Shown: piece by piece, positions 10,626-22,081 of the stretch | Position numbering within the stretch: the stretch's first letter is position 1 | How the letters are laid out: every line of letters begins with the position of its first letter | Origin: Blumeriella jaapii | Taxonomy: Eukaryota > Ascomycota > Leotiomycetes > Helotiales > Drepanopezizaceae | Assembly (NCBI GenBank): GCA_009599575.1 | Contig: VWND01000002.1 | Location: forward strand, 1,780,576-1,844,575 | DNA: 64,000 nt | Direction: 5' to 3' | Notes under the pieces: model-generated | What the model was told of the DNA's origin: nothing | The model's database searches: none | What the model saw: the letters and a program-made list of their open reading frames with translations, nothing else | Program-made: the position numbers and the translations under genes

Positions 10626-12923
10626 ATGGCCCCGCTCGCAATTCTGCAGGATGCTAACGCTCGAACATTGAAAAGACCTAATAGTGCTGTTACCAAATCA
10701 AACCCACCATCTCCGAAACGAATTCCCGTCGCGACTACACTTCTCGCTAAGACGAGAACTTCTGGTCGCCGAGCGAGAAGGGTTTCGGTGAAGATAGCAA
10801 GCTTAGCAAAGCATTATCGCTCTTCAATAATGCCCTCAGCAGCTGGCCCGAGGATGTATGAGAATCATATTCCTTCATTCATGTCTGTCTACGACATGGA
10901 TGTAACAATGCTAGAAAGTCCGGATATGGGACCGCTGCCGAAATTGTCCAGCAGTGCACATCCAGCACACCCGGCGATGCTACGTTCACAAACAGAAGGA
11001 GACGCGATACATGCCCACCAACACCGAGAAAGCACGTCTACGCAAGCGTCAGACTCGACGGACTCATCACCCACGACTACAATCTCGACCGTCGACTCCT
11101 CATCTCTTTCTGACCCTTCGCCAGGCTCTTCGCCGGAATCGCCTGTCACGACCTTGGTTCCGTTATCTTCCTATCCCGGCTCTACTTTTGGAGATCCCTT
11201 CCAAAGTCTGAAGACGGGAGGCAACAACCTCCTCCCTCGGTTGCCGCTGCACCAGGGGCGGCCCAAGACTTCTCCATCCCCCAGAAAAGGGAGGAATTTG
11301 AAGAGTCTGGCTCTCAACCTCAGTCCCAGCCCTAGCATGGAGACATTGAAGCCCTCCGAGACTTCGCCGCCCGCCTTCATCAAGCCCCCATCCTTGACAG
11401 GCAAGCGGAAACCGAGTTTGTTGAGTTTGAACACCGGGGCGGCAAATGGACCGACAATCTCGATCGACCCACCTGGATCGCCTGGTATCTCGACTCTGCT
11501 GCTGCAGCGCAGGGGATTAAAGCATTCGATTTCGTCGCCTCAAATATTATCGACGCCGGGCTTTGGTCCCCGTGGCGGAATGACATTGGGAGGAGAACGG
11601 AAGCCCGCCGCCGGACCTTCCAGATTCAAGGATCGTAGTCTGTCAGTAGATACTACCATTGACGAAGACGCTCATGAGACGCCCTCGGGAGTTCAGATGG
11701 CCACCAGAATCCCTGGAGTAGAAGTTGGCGGCGACTCATTTGACCGGCCACACTCCGGAGAAGACGCGAAATCAGCGTCTTACCCCGATGGGCCTATCTT
11801 GATGTACGAACCGAGTGTCCATCTCTACCTGGAGCCGAAAATCGAAGAGGCGGCACAGTTCGATGTGATCATCAATGTGGCGCGAGAGGTGAAGAATCCT
11901 TTCAAGACAGGAGAGGAGCGCGGGGCTGCGGAGAGGAGTTCGTCGCCGATGAATGTCGACGTTGTATCGCCAACTTGCAGTCAGGACGATAGCCCTCCGA
12001 ATACGGCCCTGTCCATGTTATCCTTCCAAACCGCCTTTGAAATCCAGCCATCCCCCGCTCAACAACGTCTGCCAGAGTATATCCATGTGCCGTGGGACCA
12101 CAACACAGATGTCAAGGACGAATTGTGGGACCTGTGTGAACTTATCGATAACCGGGCCAAGGAGGGAAAGAAGGTCCTCGTACATTGTCAGCAAGGGGCG
12201 AGTCGATCTGCCACCTTGATAATAGCGTATCACATGTACAAGAACCAAGAGCTGGGTCCGAACGAGGCGTACTCTCAAGCACAGTCCAAGTCACGTTGGG
12301 TCAACCCCAACATGTCGTTGCTGTTCTCTCTGAACGACTTCAAGAAAGTCATTGAGAGGAAGAAGGGAGACAACAGCAACACGCTCCGGAAACCAGCGAT
12401 CAAACACAGACCCACGATGTCTGCTGCGGATGCTGCGCTCCCCTCCAACCCATCGCGGTTCCGAGGCAATTCCACACCAGTCGTCTCAATCCACGAGCCC
12501 TTGGCCAAGTTCGATGAGCCCATCCTACGCCCTATGAGTCTGTACAGACCTGAACAGAAGACAGAAACTCCTGTGCCTGCAGACTCGTCTCTTGCGAGTC
12601 TGGGAGAATTTGATTTCGGGTTCGGGAGCAAGACCAGCAAGAATGAGAAACCGAAGTCCCAGGCTGAACCTTGGGATGATCTCATGTCCCCCAGATTGGA
12701 AGCGATGACCGAGAACCCTATCCAAAGTTTCCACCGCAGTTTGGAGCCTGAGCGCGAGGCTCCTCCTACCCCTGGCTTATTTTCTCCCCGCACCTTTGAG
12801 TTCCCCATGAGTTCTCTCTTCCCATCAGCCCAACAAACGTCCCTGGCTGTTGACAACGATCCTCGAAGTCCGCCCACCAAGGGTGAAGCGCCTATCATAC
12901 GCTCCATCGATAACTTTTTGTGA
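10626..12923 (+). CDS. MSG5: dual-specificity MAP-kinase phosphatase, Msg5 type
   Basis: Predicted to dephosphorylate both Thr and Tyr of the activation loop of MAP kinases (cell-wall or pheromone pathway). The catalytic P-loop HCQQGASRS lies at about residues 520-528. The general-acid loop is HVPWDHNTDVKDELWDL. AYSQAQSKSRWVNPNMSLL follows, typical of fungal Msg5 relatives. The phosphatase fold starts near SVHLYLEPKIEE and is interrupted by a roughly 60-residue low-complexity insert before the acid loop. The first 390 residues are Ser/Pro-rich and probably disordered, where MAPK docking sites usually lie. From the ATG at 10626 the product is 765 residues with no intron. The C-terminus is again Ser/Pro-rich. 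Coding-like frames at 10050-10618 suggest that more 5' exons may exist. Confidence 0.88.
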   Translation: MAPLAILQDANARTLKRPNSAVTKSNPPSPKRIPVATTLLAKTRTSGRRARRVSVKIASLAKHYRSSIMPSAAGPRMYENHIPSFMSVYDMDVTMLESPDMGPLPKLSSSAHPAHPAMLRSQTEGDAIHAHQHRESTSTQASDSTDSSPTTTISTVDSSSLSDPSPGSSPESPVTTLVPLSSYPGSTFGDPFQSLKTGGNNLLPRLPLHQGRPKTSPSPRKGRNLKSLALNLSPSPSMETLKPSETSPPAFIKPPSLTGKRKPSLLSLNTGAANGPTISIDPPGSPGISTLLLQRRGLKHSISSPQILSTPGFGPRGGMTLGGERKPAAGPSRFKDRSLSVDTTIDEDAHETPSGVQMATRIPGVEVGGDSFDRPHSGEDAKSASYPDGPILMYEPSVHLYLEPKIEEAAQFDVIINVAREVKNPFKTGEERGAAERSSSPMNVDVVSPTCSQDDSPPNTALSMLSFQTAFEIQPSPAQQRLPEYIHVPWDHNTDVKDELWDLCELIDNRAKEGKKVLVHCQQGASRSATLIIAYHMYKNQELGPNEAYSQAQSKSRWVNPNMSLLFSLNDFKKVIERKKGDNSNTLRKPAIKHRPTMSAADAALPSNPSRFRGNSTPVVSIHEPLAKFDEPILRPMSLYRPEQKTETPVPADSSLASLGEFDFGFGSKTSKNEKPKSQAEPWDDLMSPRLEAMTENPIQSFHRSLEPEREAPPTPGLFSPRTFEFPMSSLFPSAQQTSLAVDNDPRSPPTKGEAPIIRSIDNFL

Positions 12924-13649
12924 AGCACGACATGAGATGTTCGAAAGGATGGATCGAAAGGACCACCATACGATGAAAGACATGATTGGACTGGGCGATT
13001 CGGTGCACGAGACTTGGGAGCGTGCTTCGTCGGTTCCAAATGTACCACTTTAATTTTGAGATGATTAGATACCCCGTTCAGCGCAAATCGTGCGGATTGG
13101 AGAAGGGGGTAATCGTGATCGATTGATTACTATTCACTTGGATTCTTGCAGTGCTTCTGGCACTAGGGTAATAGTAGGGACGGAAGGATGGGAGAACGGA
13201 AGAACTCTTTGCGCGAGATGTCTGTCTGGACGAGCGTACGGCGAAGAAGTAGGCAGACTGGTGTCGGGGCGTTCTGCGTGCTGTGTGTTTTCTGGTGCAT
13301 TGTTGAGCGGTTTTTCTGGGGGGGGGGGTCTTTTTTTGGGGGGGGATTCACTTCTTTTATAGGAGTGGTGTGTGTGTGTGTGTGGTGTGATGGTGTAGTG
13401 TGGTATGGAAGAAGAGTGGGCGTGCGCGTCGAAGTGGCAACGGAAACGCCACGAGCGATGATGGGATATGTAAAATGTAATGAGTGTCGAGGGTGTGCAG
13501 TGTGCTGTGTGCAGTGTGCTGTGGTGATCTGGCGACGTGGCGATGTGGCGATGTGGCGATGTGTCGTGTCGTGTAGTATGGATAGTGGTCGACGAGACGA
13601 AGAAAGCTTTACGCGGTTCCGCTATTGATCCCGTCTTCAGATGATTTGG

Positions 13650-13764
13650 TGTGTATGTGTGTGTGTGTGTGTGTATGTGTGTATGTGTGTATGTGTATGA
13701 GTGTACGAGCGTACGAGCGTACGAGTGTACGAATGTACGAGTGTATATGTATACGAGTGTACGG
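13650..13764. repeat. GT and GTACGA simple repeats
   Basis: A run of GTGTAT/GTGTGT units passes into repeated GTACGAGC and GTACGAAT units. Translations across it are repetitive and not credible as protein. Confidence 0.85.
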
Positions 13765-13804
13765 GAAGTATAGGAAGTATATAACAACACGGCAAGCTAA
13801 AGCG

Positions 13805-13870
13805 AGGTCGTCGTACCTACCCAAGTAGGCAGGTAGGTAGGTAGGTAAAGTAAGTAAGAAAGTAAGTAAG
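13805..13870. repeat. GGTAGGTAGG and AAGTAAGT blocks
   Basis: CCTACCCAAGTAGG followed by repeated GGTA, then AAGT units. It belongs to the CCTAGGTA family seen elsewhere in the window. Confidence 0.8.
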
Positions 13871-16349
13871 CGTAAGGTTTTGGCGGCGAGGACCCGACCG
13901 GGTGCTGCTGGAGATTCAACGAGGTGAGGCATTTCTCCCTTGGGTGTGTGTATGTATGGATGTGCGTATGTGTATGTGTGTTGATGGATAAGAAGGATCT
14001 TGGGAATACGTGGCTTTGCTTGCTGGCTTTTTTTTTTTTTTTTTGGAGGGGGGGGCGGGGTCAGGTATTGATGGGTATTTAAGCATGGAGTACTGATCTA
14101 GGTAGGTATCTATCTACGCCTGTGTAGGTAGCCAAGCGCTTGTTCTGCTGTCTGCTGTCAAGGCAAATCATTCATTTGTACACTGGCGGTACTTGCTTTA
14201 TTTACATGCATGCATGCCTCGGTACTGTAGGTCCCTTTTCGATGATGGGTGAGTCAAGTGGAGGAGGATATGTGGTTAGGTAGAAGAGGTAAGTTACTAC
14301 TTTCACACACTTATGGAACTTCCTCTCGTGACTGGACTCTTTTATTGCTTGGACTTTAGGTGTGGACTAAACCCTTCTTGAGGTAGATGGCCGATAGACC
14401 GTCGTGCATGTAGACCACTCCAGATCAGATCAGCCCGGAGAACGGGGTGGAGCGAACGTGCTATGCTGTGTTGGGCTGGGCGGAGTGAGCGAAATGAGAT
14501 GGGATGGTGTACCTAGATCACAACTTGTAGATTTCAGCGTTGAATGGGTTATAGATATGCTCGGTTTCGACGTCTGTTTTTGCTTTGGTTTGTTGATGGA
14601 CGTTTTTGGTTCCCGTTTTCAAGGGTGCGTGCGGGATGGGGTTGGAATGTTAGTTGGAAAAGGAAAGGGAGAGGGAAGAGGAAAGGGGAGAGGAAAGGGG
14701 AGAGGAAAGGCAAGCAGAAAGATGAAAAGAGAGGAAATAAAAGGTTTTCTCGAGCAGCTTCTCAGCTTGTCGCTTTGCTACTCAATCGCTTGCGCTTGCT
14801 ATTGCGTTACTTGGACCTACAGTACCTATATGTGCCTACCTACCTTGATACGATCAAAAACGTCTAGGTGATTAAAGAACATGGGTAGTTAGTTGCTTAG
14901 TTGCTTAGTTGGTGATTGGCCATGAGGGTTCGTAGGCAAGTCTGTACATAGGCCGTTGAGCTACGCAGTACACAAGTCATATAGGAAGACGGTAGCAAGC
15001 CAGGAGTTGGTCAATTGTAGCTCTGCCTCTCTGGTTTTCACTTCCGGTTCTGTTGTGTCGTGCTTCGCTTTTTGTACTTTCTCTGGAGTATGCTTTTGGT
15101 TTGTAGAGTCTTGGACTCGGGCCGAGTTGGAACATTTTCATCGCGACTTTTGTAGCGAGATTCTCGAGGTTTAGCAATATGTTGATGTTGAGATTTGCTT
15201 TTTCAAATCCTTGTTCTCGTTTCGTCTTTCTCCCTCTTTTCTCTCCTCTCTTCTCTAAAGTAGCAAAAAAAAGACATGTTTTCCTTGAGCACTGGCGTTT
15301 GGAAATGAAAAGCGACTCGCAAGTAAACGAACGGCTTCGTAAACCGCGCTTTTTTCCACAGTGCTAAACAACCGTTGCATGTCTGTTCTTGCAGCATAAA
15401 TATCCCTACTTGTAACCAAATCAAGGCAATTAAATGTTACAAAGAAGCGATCCTGGCTCCAAAACGTTTGCAGAGAAGTACAGTACAGCCAGTATTGGGC
15501 GTGGTTTGCAATCCAACGATTCCCCCACCCCCTTTTCTTCCCCCCTTTTTTTTTCTTTTCTCTCACTAGCAGATAAACATTTATCTACTTTCACTTTACG
15601 GCTTATCTGCTTTAATAAACGCAGGTTTTTAAAACTCAGACTTTTCAATCAATGTCATCTAGACAAAACCAGGGGTGGAGGTGGGCATGGGGGCAATTTT
15701 GTTTTGAAGAGAGAAAAAAGGGGGGGTGGGGAAGAACAAATAAAATCAATTTTTAAGTGATGTATGCTTTCGGTAGGTACGTACTGTACTGTGAAGGATT
15801 ATCTGATATACTGCACAGTACATTAAACCAAACTCGGAGCGCGTGACACACCCACCCCCCCCCAAAAGGCTGAAGATATACTAAGGTAAAAAACTAAAAT
15901 ATTATACACTTGTAATACCACAACAACAATACCATCTTTACCACTTGTGTTACGTTTCCCATTTACTTACATAATCCAGCACGTAACTGTTAAAACACAA
16001 TTAATAACAACTGAAATGCGAGTCGGAATCTAAAAATAAGCTGGCTGGGAAATTCTTCTGATTTCCTTTTTCGTCATGTTCTTTTGTAATGTACTGGGTT
16101 CGGTTTGTAAGTACGTCAGGTTAAGAATACTTACTCATTCTGAAAACGCTACGTAAACATGCAAGAATGCCCCAAAAAAACAAAAAAAAAAGGTATAAAC
16201 GGTATATATGTATATGACACGGAGTTCCTTCTAATCTTCTTTTCCGTGCCCTTATTTTCTTTCAAGATTTCTTTGTATTTTCTTCACATCTTACTCGCGA
16301 TTCCTCGCATTATAAAGCGTATTTTTCTTTCTTGCTTTCTCTATCTCTC

Positions 16350-17809
16350 TCACAGCTCCTTCTTCAAATTACCATCCGCCTTCTTCTGCCTCTTGGCTGC
16401 CTCCTTAGCCGCCTTCTCGCGGCGCGCAATAACGCCCTCGGCGCCGATGCCGCCGAACACGAGACCGACGCCGAGCCACTGCTTGCCACCAAGCGTGTGC
16501 CCGAAGGCGACCACCGAGAGTATCATGGTGAGCATCTTGCGCGTGACGGTGATGGTCACGAGGAGGAGGGAGGAGAAGGTTGAGAGGGTATAGACTGGAG
16601 GTTCGTTAGCTTCTTTTCTCTTCATCTTCTTTTTCACTGCACATAGAGAGATTGATAAAAGAAGGCAAAGAATAGGATACAATGGAAGAGAAGAGGAAGA
16701 GAGACGTACAGATGAAGACCTGGCCGACGGCACCACAGATCGCGAAGCCCAACACGTCGTACCAGACGCTTGGATGACGGGCCATGAAGCCCAAAGCTTC
16801 GGCGAACTCACCGCCGCCACCAGAGGCGAGGTCCATCCCGAGGTATTCTCCGATCCCCGTGTGTACTAGGTATGGGGAGAGCGCCAGGTAAGAGAACGTG
16901 AGGAGCGTGCTCATGATGTTGTTGGCGCACATCATCTGCGGCCCCTTGTACGGCTGGAAGGTCTGGAAGATGTAATCCTGGGTCGTGTTGGTGAGCCCAT
17001 CAAAGAGCAGGTTGATGCCGAGCAGCAGCAGTCCCCACGTGCTGTTCCTGTCCGGGTTGATGGAAGCCTTCGACGGCTTGGACTTTCCCGAACCCGCGTG
17101 CAGGGTGAAGACGGCCACGCCCGAGGTGACGGCCAACACGACCAGGTACTTGTAGAGCGGGTACCTGCGCTGGAAGAGCGTGATGTGCAGAAACATGACG
17201 GGTAGCAGCTTGCAGGACTTCGCGAGAATGAAGGTGATGTAGTCGATGTGCGCCAGCGAGGCATATCCGAACGGTGAGGCGAGGGAAGACGTCACGGCGA
17301 CAAGAAACAGCGGCACGACGATGCGGCGATTGGGGAAGATGGGCGCCTTCTCGGAGCCCTTCGTGTCGAATTGCAGGTAGACATAGCCGACGAGCGCGGC
17401 GAAGAGGGATTGCACCGTGTTGAGGAAGACGGGGAATTTGAAAAGCTCCGGCTTCGTCGCAGACCCATACGGCGTCGTGGTGAGACGCTCTTGCAGCAGT
17501 GCCCACGTCAGACTATCCCAAGGTCAGCATGTGCTTCTTCTGTGAGGATGAAAAGGGAATGGGGACTTACAAGGACCCGTAGATACCCCCGACGGCGATC
17601 AAGAACTGCAATGCGCCGGCCTCCTTCACGCCCGGCACCACATCCTCCAGCAGATGCTCTGCTGCACCTCCAAGTGTCGCCCCGTTCCCATCAATGAGCT
17701 GCTTGTCCGAGTTCTTCGCGCTGCGACTCGGAGTCCCGTTCTCGGCCTTGCTCGTGTACTCGGAGGAGGGCTCCCTTCGCAACGGCGTGGCCTGTTTCGT
17801 GCGCGCCAT
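16350..17809 (-). CDS. HUT1: UDP-galactose transporter homologue
   Basis: ER nucleotide-sugar transporter family (SLC35B/Hut1), a multi-pass membrane protein linked to UDP-sugar supply and protein folding in the ER. Three exons: 17809-17571, 17512-16710, 16594-16350 (introns 58 and 115 bp, donors GTAAGT and GTACGT). The product is 428 residues. Joins read IYGSF-LTWALLQE and GQVFI-FYTLSTF, both typical of the family. Markers include LTTTPYGS, FGYASLAHIDYITFILAKSC, KLLPVM, FDGLTNTTQDYIFQ and MCANNIMS. The first 60 residues are Ser/Thr-rich and predicted cytosolic. The last four residues are KKEL, which fits a dilysine KKxx ER-retrieval signal. The start at 17809 (MARTKQATPL) is the only suitable ATG; it is divergent from coactosin with 490 bp between starts. 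Confidence 0.93.
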
Positions 17810-18299
17810 GGCTTGCGCGTCGGTGCTCTCCTGTGAAACGAGTGTCGCAACGGAAAGGGAGCGAACGTAGATGGGCAAAAGAAAAGGAAAAGCGCGGTTG
17901 GGGTGAAAGAAAGGAGAGGAAGAAGGGGGAGGAGAGGGATGTTGCTGTGTAGGGGAGGTCGAGGGACCAGCTGGCCACAGGCCGATATCATGTACAGTAC
18001 AGGACGACGGTACGATAAAGTAGCGACCGAGCCGAGTCCATCACTTTGGACCCTGAGACTAAAGGGGAGGGCATCAAATGCGCCTTTCTCCACCACCATC
18101 AAACCACACTTACTTTAATTCTCTTCTACGTTCTCTCCTATTCATTCACGGCGACATCTGTCGTCTATCTGTTCTACATACATATGATCCCGACGCAGCC
18201 CGCAGTCCCTCTCCCCGCTGCACCCAACCACTGAGACGATAACCAACAACCCCTCCATCCCACCACAGACGCCCTGTCTATACCCATCGCCATCGCATC
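17810..18299. promoter_or_regulatory. bidirectional promoter region HUT1 / coactosin
   Basis: 490 bp separate the divergent start codons. It holds a TGTACAGTACAGG block near 17991 and pyrimidine-rich stretches before the coactosin ATG. No specific factor site is assigned. Confidence 0.5.
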
Positions 18300-18815
18300 A
18301 TGTCCGGCCTCGACGTCCCCGAGATCAAGTCTGCCTACGAGGACGTCCGCTCCGACACCTCGGAAACCAATTGGCTGCTCATCTCCTACGCCGCCGCCTC
18401 GGGCGACAAGTGTAAGCCGAACTTCTCGCTCTGCCCCCCCCCCTCCCCCTTCATCTTCATCGCTGACCTACCTCCTCCGCCCACAGTGACTCTCGCCTCC
18501 ACCGGCACCGGCGGTCTCACCGAGCTCCAGTCCGCGCTCGACCCCTCCCAGGCCCAGTACGCCTACGCCCGCATCGAGTACGCCAACGACACCGAGTCCA
18601 AGCGCGTCAAGTTTGTCCTTATCATCTGGATCGGCGAGGGCACCAAGGTCATGCGCAAGGCGCGCGTGAGCTTCGAGAGCGCCGCCGTGAAGAAGGTGCT
18701 GGGCCATCATAGCATCCAGGTCGACGCGAGGGACAAGGGCGATCTGAATGAGAAGGAGATTGTGGCACGTCTGAGGGCCGCCGGCGGAGCGGATTATAAT
18801 GGGGGAAGGGGGTAG
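18300..18815 (+). CDS. coactosin-like ADF-homology actin-binding protein
   Basis: Single ADF/cofilin-homology domain protein predicted to bind F-actin in the cytoplasm. Exons 18300-18411 and 18487-18815 with a 75-bp intron (GTAAGC donor, CCACAG acceptor). The product is 146 residues, close to the usual coactosin size of about 140. Visible markers are SGLDVPEIKSAYEDVRSD, NWLLISY, LTLASTGTGGL, YAYARIEYANDTESKR, VKFVLIIWIGEGTKVMRKA and HHSIQVDARDKGDL. The intron length is a multiple of three and has no stop in frame, so an unspliced message would encode a 171-residue form with a Pro-rich insert after residue 37. The spliced form matches the family and is preferred. Confidence 0.93.
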   Translation: MSGLDVPEIKSAYEDVRSDTSETNWLLISYAAASGDKCKPNFSLCPPPSPFIFIADLPPPPTVTLASTGTGGLTELQSALDPSQAQYAYARIEYANDTESKRVKFVLIIWIGEGTKVMRKARVSFESAAVKKVLGHHSIQVDARDKGDLNEKEIVARLRAAGGADYNGGRG

Positions 18816-19832
18816 ATGTAGTAGATGTGGTAGGTTGGGTCGATGTTTTGATAGAGTACACGAGTCGCTCGTGGATGTGATGAGCATTGGGGGCGTATGG
18901 GAGATTTGTGCAAATGATGTGAGGGAAAGATCGAACCGACTGCTAGCGATTGGATATTCAGCATCTATTCGCTCGGCATCTATTCGCACCGTCTCGGTGG
19001 TGCCACAGGTATAGAACATCGCGAGCTGCAGCTGGCCGTTGGAAAGAAGCATACCCAGTGGCCTGTAATTCATAAAGAGGTCAATAGAATCAGTTTCTAA
19101 CCGTCACATGCTGCGTGGATACCCGGAAGGTACATTGGATTTTCATTGCTCATATCGCCTAGTCTATGACTAAATCCTCCCCCTCCCGCATCTCTTCCCG
19201 AGATTCATGTCGACTTGGCCCACGGACCAGGCAGGTACGAGCAGTGGAAAGATGCCGGAAGGGTGGGCGAGCGCGAATGCGAGATCCCAACGACAAAAGA
19301 GTCGAGTAAAGAGACCAGGCGGATCCTGGTGTTGGGCAGGTGCAGGATAGAGCAAAGGCTGTGAGAGTGATTTGGAGTGTCGTGACTAAGGAGAAGGAAG
19401 GTCAAAGCCGCATGGATGATGCCGAGATTAGGGCGATTCTCGTGCGAAATTCGAGATGGAGGACGTCGGATTTGGCAGTGGTGTCAAAGACAGGGTGTCG
19501 GTGTCTTGAGTTCGGGGTTGTATGTCAAGGCGAATCGTCTGTGTCGAGTATCGAGGGGAAAGTGACATTGGAGAAATGCGCTACCTGAGTACACATCGTG
19601 TGCCGCTGATGACCGTAAATTCGTAAAGTCCATAGTCGTAAAGAGGAAGGAAACAAAGAAACAAAGTGTCAAAGGTGCTTTTGGAGAAGAGAATTGTGGG
19701 TGAATTAAAGAGTCGTTGCAGACTGTCAAATATCCGTCACAGTATCAGCCTCGCGGCAAATCAGATCTGGGAGGAACCTAGAATGCCCGCATGGAAAGAA
19801 AAGTCGTAAGCGTGGGAACCGAGATCGAGAGC
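18816..19832. other. spacer between convergent genes
   Basis: 3' flanks of coactosin (+) and the KH gene (-). The short open frames lack conserved character. I see no repeat of note. Confidence 0.5.
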
Positions 19833-20932
19833 CTACTCCTGGGCGTTCTGGCTTCGGCGCATCTTCTCAGCCTCGAGGTTCTCGTACAACAGGTAGAGGG
19901 CGGCTTCATTGGCCTTGGTGGTTCCCATGATGGTGAACATGCGCTCGCCGGTATCGTCATGAGGTGCCTTGGCAATGCTGATACGGGCGCCGGACGACTT
20001 GCGGATCTCACTGATCTTGCTGCCAGCACGTCCGATGATACATCCAACCATGTCGGAGGGAATGCTGATGTTCTGGGTCTGGTACTCCTCGCCATTCTCA
20101 TCGTGAGTGGGTGGTCCACGCTGAGCAGCATCGGAATCGGAGCGGCGGTTGTTGTAGGCTCGGGGAGCGTTCTCGCTGAAGTCGTTGCCGTTGCCGGTAC
20201 GCATGACACGCGGGCTACTATTGTAATTGTCGCGGCCATTGCCCCCCGCACCTTGGCCCATGCCTTGTCCTCCACCGGGTTGAGTTCGAACGACAGGATT
20301 GTACAGGACGGTACCGGTTCCTCGTTGCCAATCATCTACCAAGCACTTGCAGATCTCCCAGATGGCTTTTTGGATGCCCTCGGGGGTGCCTTGAACCTCG
20401 ACAATGCGCTCAGTGGATTGCGGCAACATCTCCTTCTGTGCGACCATGCGGACTCCGGAAGCATCTTGGATGTGCTTGATCTTGAGACCTTGGCGGCCAA
20501 TAATCGTACCCATCTGGTTGTGGGAGATCAACAGCTTGATGGCTTTATCATTCGTTAGCACAGGTCGGTCAAACATGTGCTTGGGTCTGACTTACGATGA
20601 GTACCGCTGGTGGAAACCACACCTCCCATGCCCATTTGTGGTGCACCCTCCAACAGAGCTCTAGCAACAATAGCATAGGCCTTCGCAATCGCATCGCATC
20701 CTCCAGCGATCGTGAGCACTCGGTCATGGACGCCTTGGACGACCTTGCTCACACCAGCCTTAACTCCAGTCTCGTCGCGAAGATCCGCAACGTTCTTGCC
20801 TGCCTTACCGATGATGACACCGGCTTCCTTGGACGAGACGATGGCACGGAGCGTCAGCTGAGACTCGCTGTACTCCTCATCGGTCTTGGGAAGTGGCTCT
20901 CCATCCGGTCCAAGCCTCTCCTCGCCGCCCAT
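19833..20932 (-). CDS. three-KH-domain RNA-binding protein (Rnc1/Pbp2/Hek2-like)
   Basis: Predicted poly(C)-binding-type regulator of mRNA localisation, stability or translation. Exons 20932-20596 and 20542-19833 with a 53-bp intron (GTAAGT donor). The join reads TSGTH-PIKLLISHNQ. At least 348 residues. Three KH domains are clear from their GxxG loops: VIIGKAGKNV (about residues 40-49), TIIGRQGLKI and CIIGRAGSKI near the C-terminus, with a Gly/Asn/Arg-rich linker between KH2 and KH3. The ATG at 20932 (MGGEERLGPDG) is the first in frame. The frame is open upstream to about 21040 and encodes HADELLDNINNLH, which looks like true protein. The real N-terminus therefore probably comes from a further 5' exon (candidate GTATGC donor at 21196) that I could not resolve. 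Confidence 0.88.
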
Positions 20933-22081
20933 GTGGAGGTTGTTGATGTTGTCGAGAAGCTCATCGGCGTGGGAGACATTGTCTTGTGGGGAATATTGCT
21001 TCGTGCGGAGGGTGTAAGTCAGCGGTCGGTAGCCAATCTAATAATCGAAGACGTGACGTGTAACCGGTCACTTGGTGCCTGTGAAAAAGATCAGTCGATG
21101 AAAGAAAGCTCCATGGCAAAGCAGAGCGCGCGCGACAAGACACAGAGCCGAAGCTGACACAAGGCGATCGGAAGCATTAAGAAGAGACACGCATACCTTT
21201 TCGAGCTGATTGTGCGAGGTGCGCCGATTGTCGCGATTGTCGCGAGAGAATCGAAAGGAAGGCGGGGAAGTGGGTTGCGCGAGTGTGAAAGACGAAGTCC
21301 AAGCCGCGATGTGGGAGTCGCAACTGAAGTCGAGGGAGAGGGAGAAGAGGGAGTGTAGGTCGGAGAGGGAGAGGAGAGGGAGGGGGAGAGGAAGAGGCTC
21401 GAGGAAGAGGAAGGTGTGAGAGTGGAAGCGGCAGTTGTGGGAGAGAGAAGAAGTTCGTGGTGAAGGGAGGAGAGGGAGAGGGAGAGGGAGGGTGAAGGTG
21501 AAGGTGAAGGTGAAGGTGGAGGTGGAGGTGGAGGTGGGAGGGTGGAGGGGTGAAGGTGGAGGATGCAGGTGGGAGACAAAGACAAAGGGAAGGCGAAGGC
21601 TTTCCGCGTTTTTGATATTGTCGATTCGCGATTAGCACTAGGCTGCTTCCGCGACAGGGATTGCCGGGACCGACAATAGTCCACTCACACTCACACTCAG
21701 CACACAAGTCAGGTCAGGTACTACAGTACAACCCATCACCGCATCTATAATAAATGCACGCATGGTCCCAGGCCTGCTTGGAATGGTGCTTGTTTGACCA
21801 AAAACACTAGAGGCCCTGGCCCGGGAAACGTGCTGCTTCGCGTTCGTCTGGTTGTAAGTACATAGACGGATCCACAGATATCAGATTCGCAGCAAAGCAG
21901 CTGACTTACTGTACCAGGCTCTACTGATCTCAAGATGGAAGCGCTAGAGCTGGGAGCGAAAGAGTTGCTGGCCACAGCCGCTCAAAGACAAAGTGGTGCA
22001 GGACAAAAAACGGTGTGTCAATAAATCATGTCCTCCCTCCTCCAGGAGCTCAAACTTACGATGCACAGACGACTGACTCCA
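20933..22081. other. KH-gene 5' region and downstream spacer
   Basis: The first part probably carries the unresolved 5' exon or leader of the KH gene. From about 21330 to 21570 there is a purine-rich tract (GGAGAGG, then GTGAAG and GTGGAG units) that reads as meaningless Ser/Pro or Glu/Arg repeats. 21700-22081 holds nothing I can support. Confidence 0.5.

Larger units (their letters stand above)
12924..16349. other. 3.4-kb repeat-rich spacer
   Basis: No conserved reading frame. It contains G-rich runs near 13320-13345, GT and GTACGA/GTATGT repeats (13374-13388, 13650-13764), GGTAGGTAGG and AAGTAAGT blocks (13800-13870), a T run near 14030, GGAAAGGGGAGA units near 14660-14710, and a more A/T-rich part from about 15170 to 16340. 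Confidence 0.5.

Noticed and set aside
13134..13790. 218-residue minus-strand frame in the 13-kb spacer
   Set aside because: It is a Thr/His/Tyr-rich translation of GT and GTACGA repeats.
17792..17809. HUT1 begins MARTKQ, identical to the first residues of histone H3
   Set aside because: Only six residues match and the rest is unrelated; the protein is a membrane transporter. Treated as chance.
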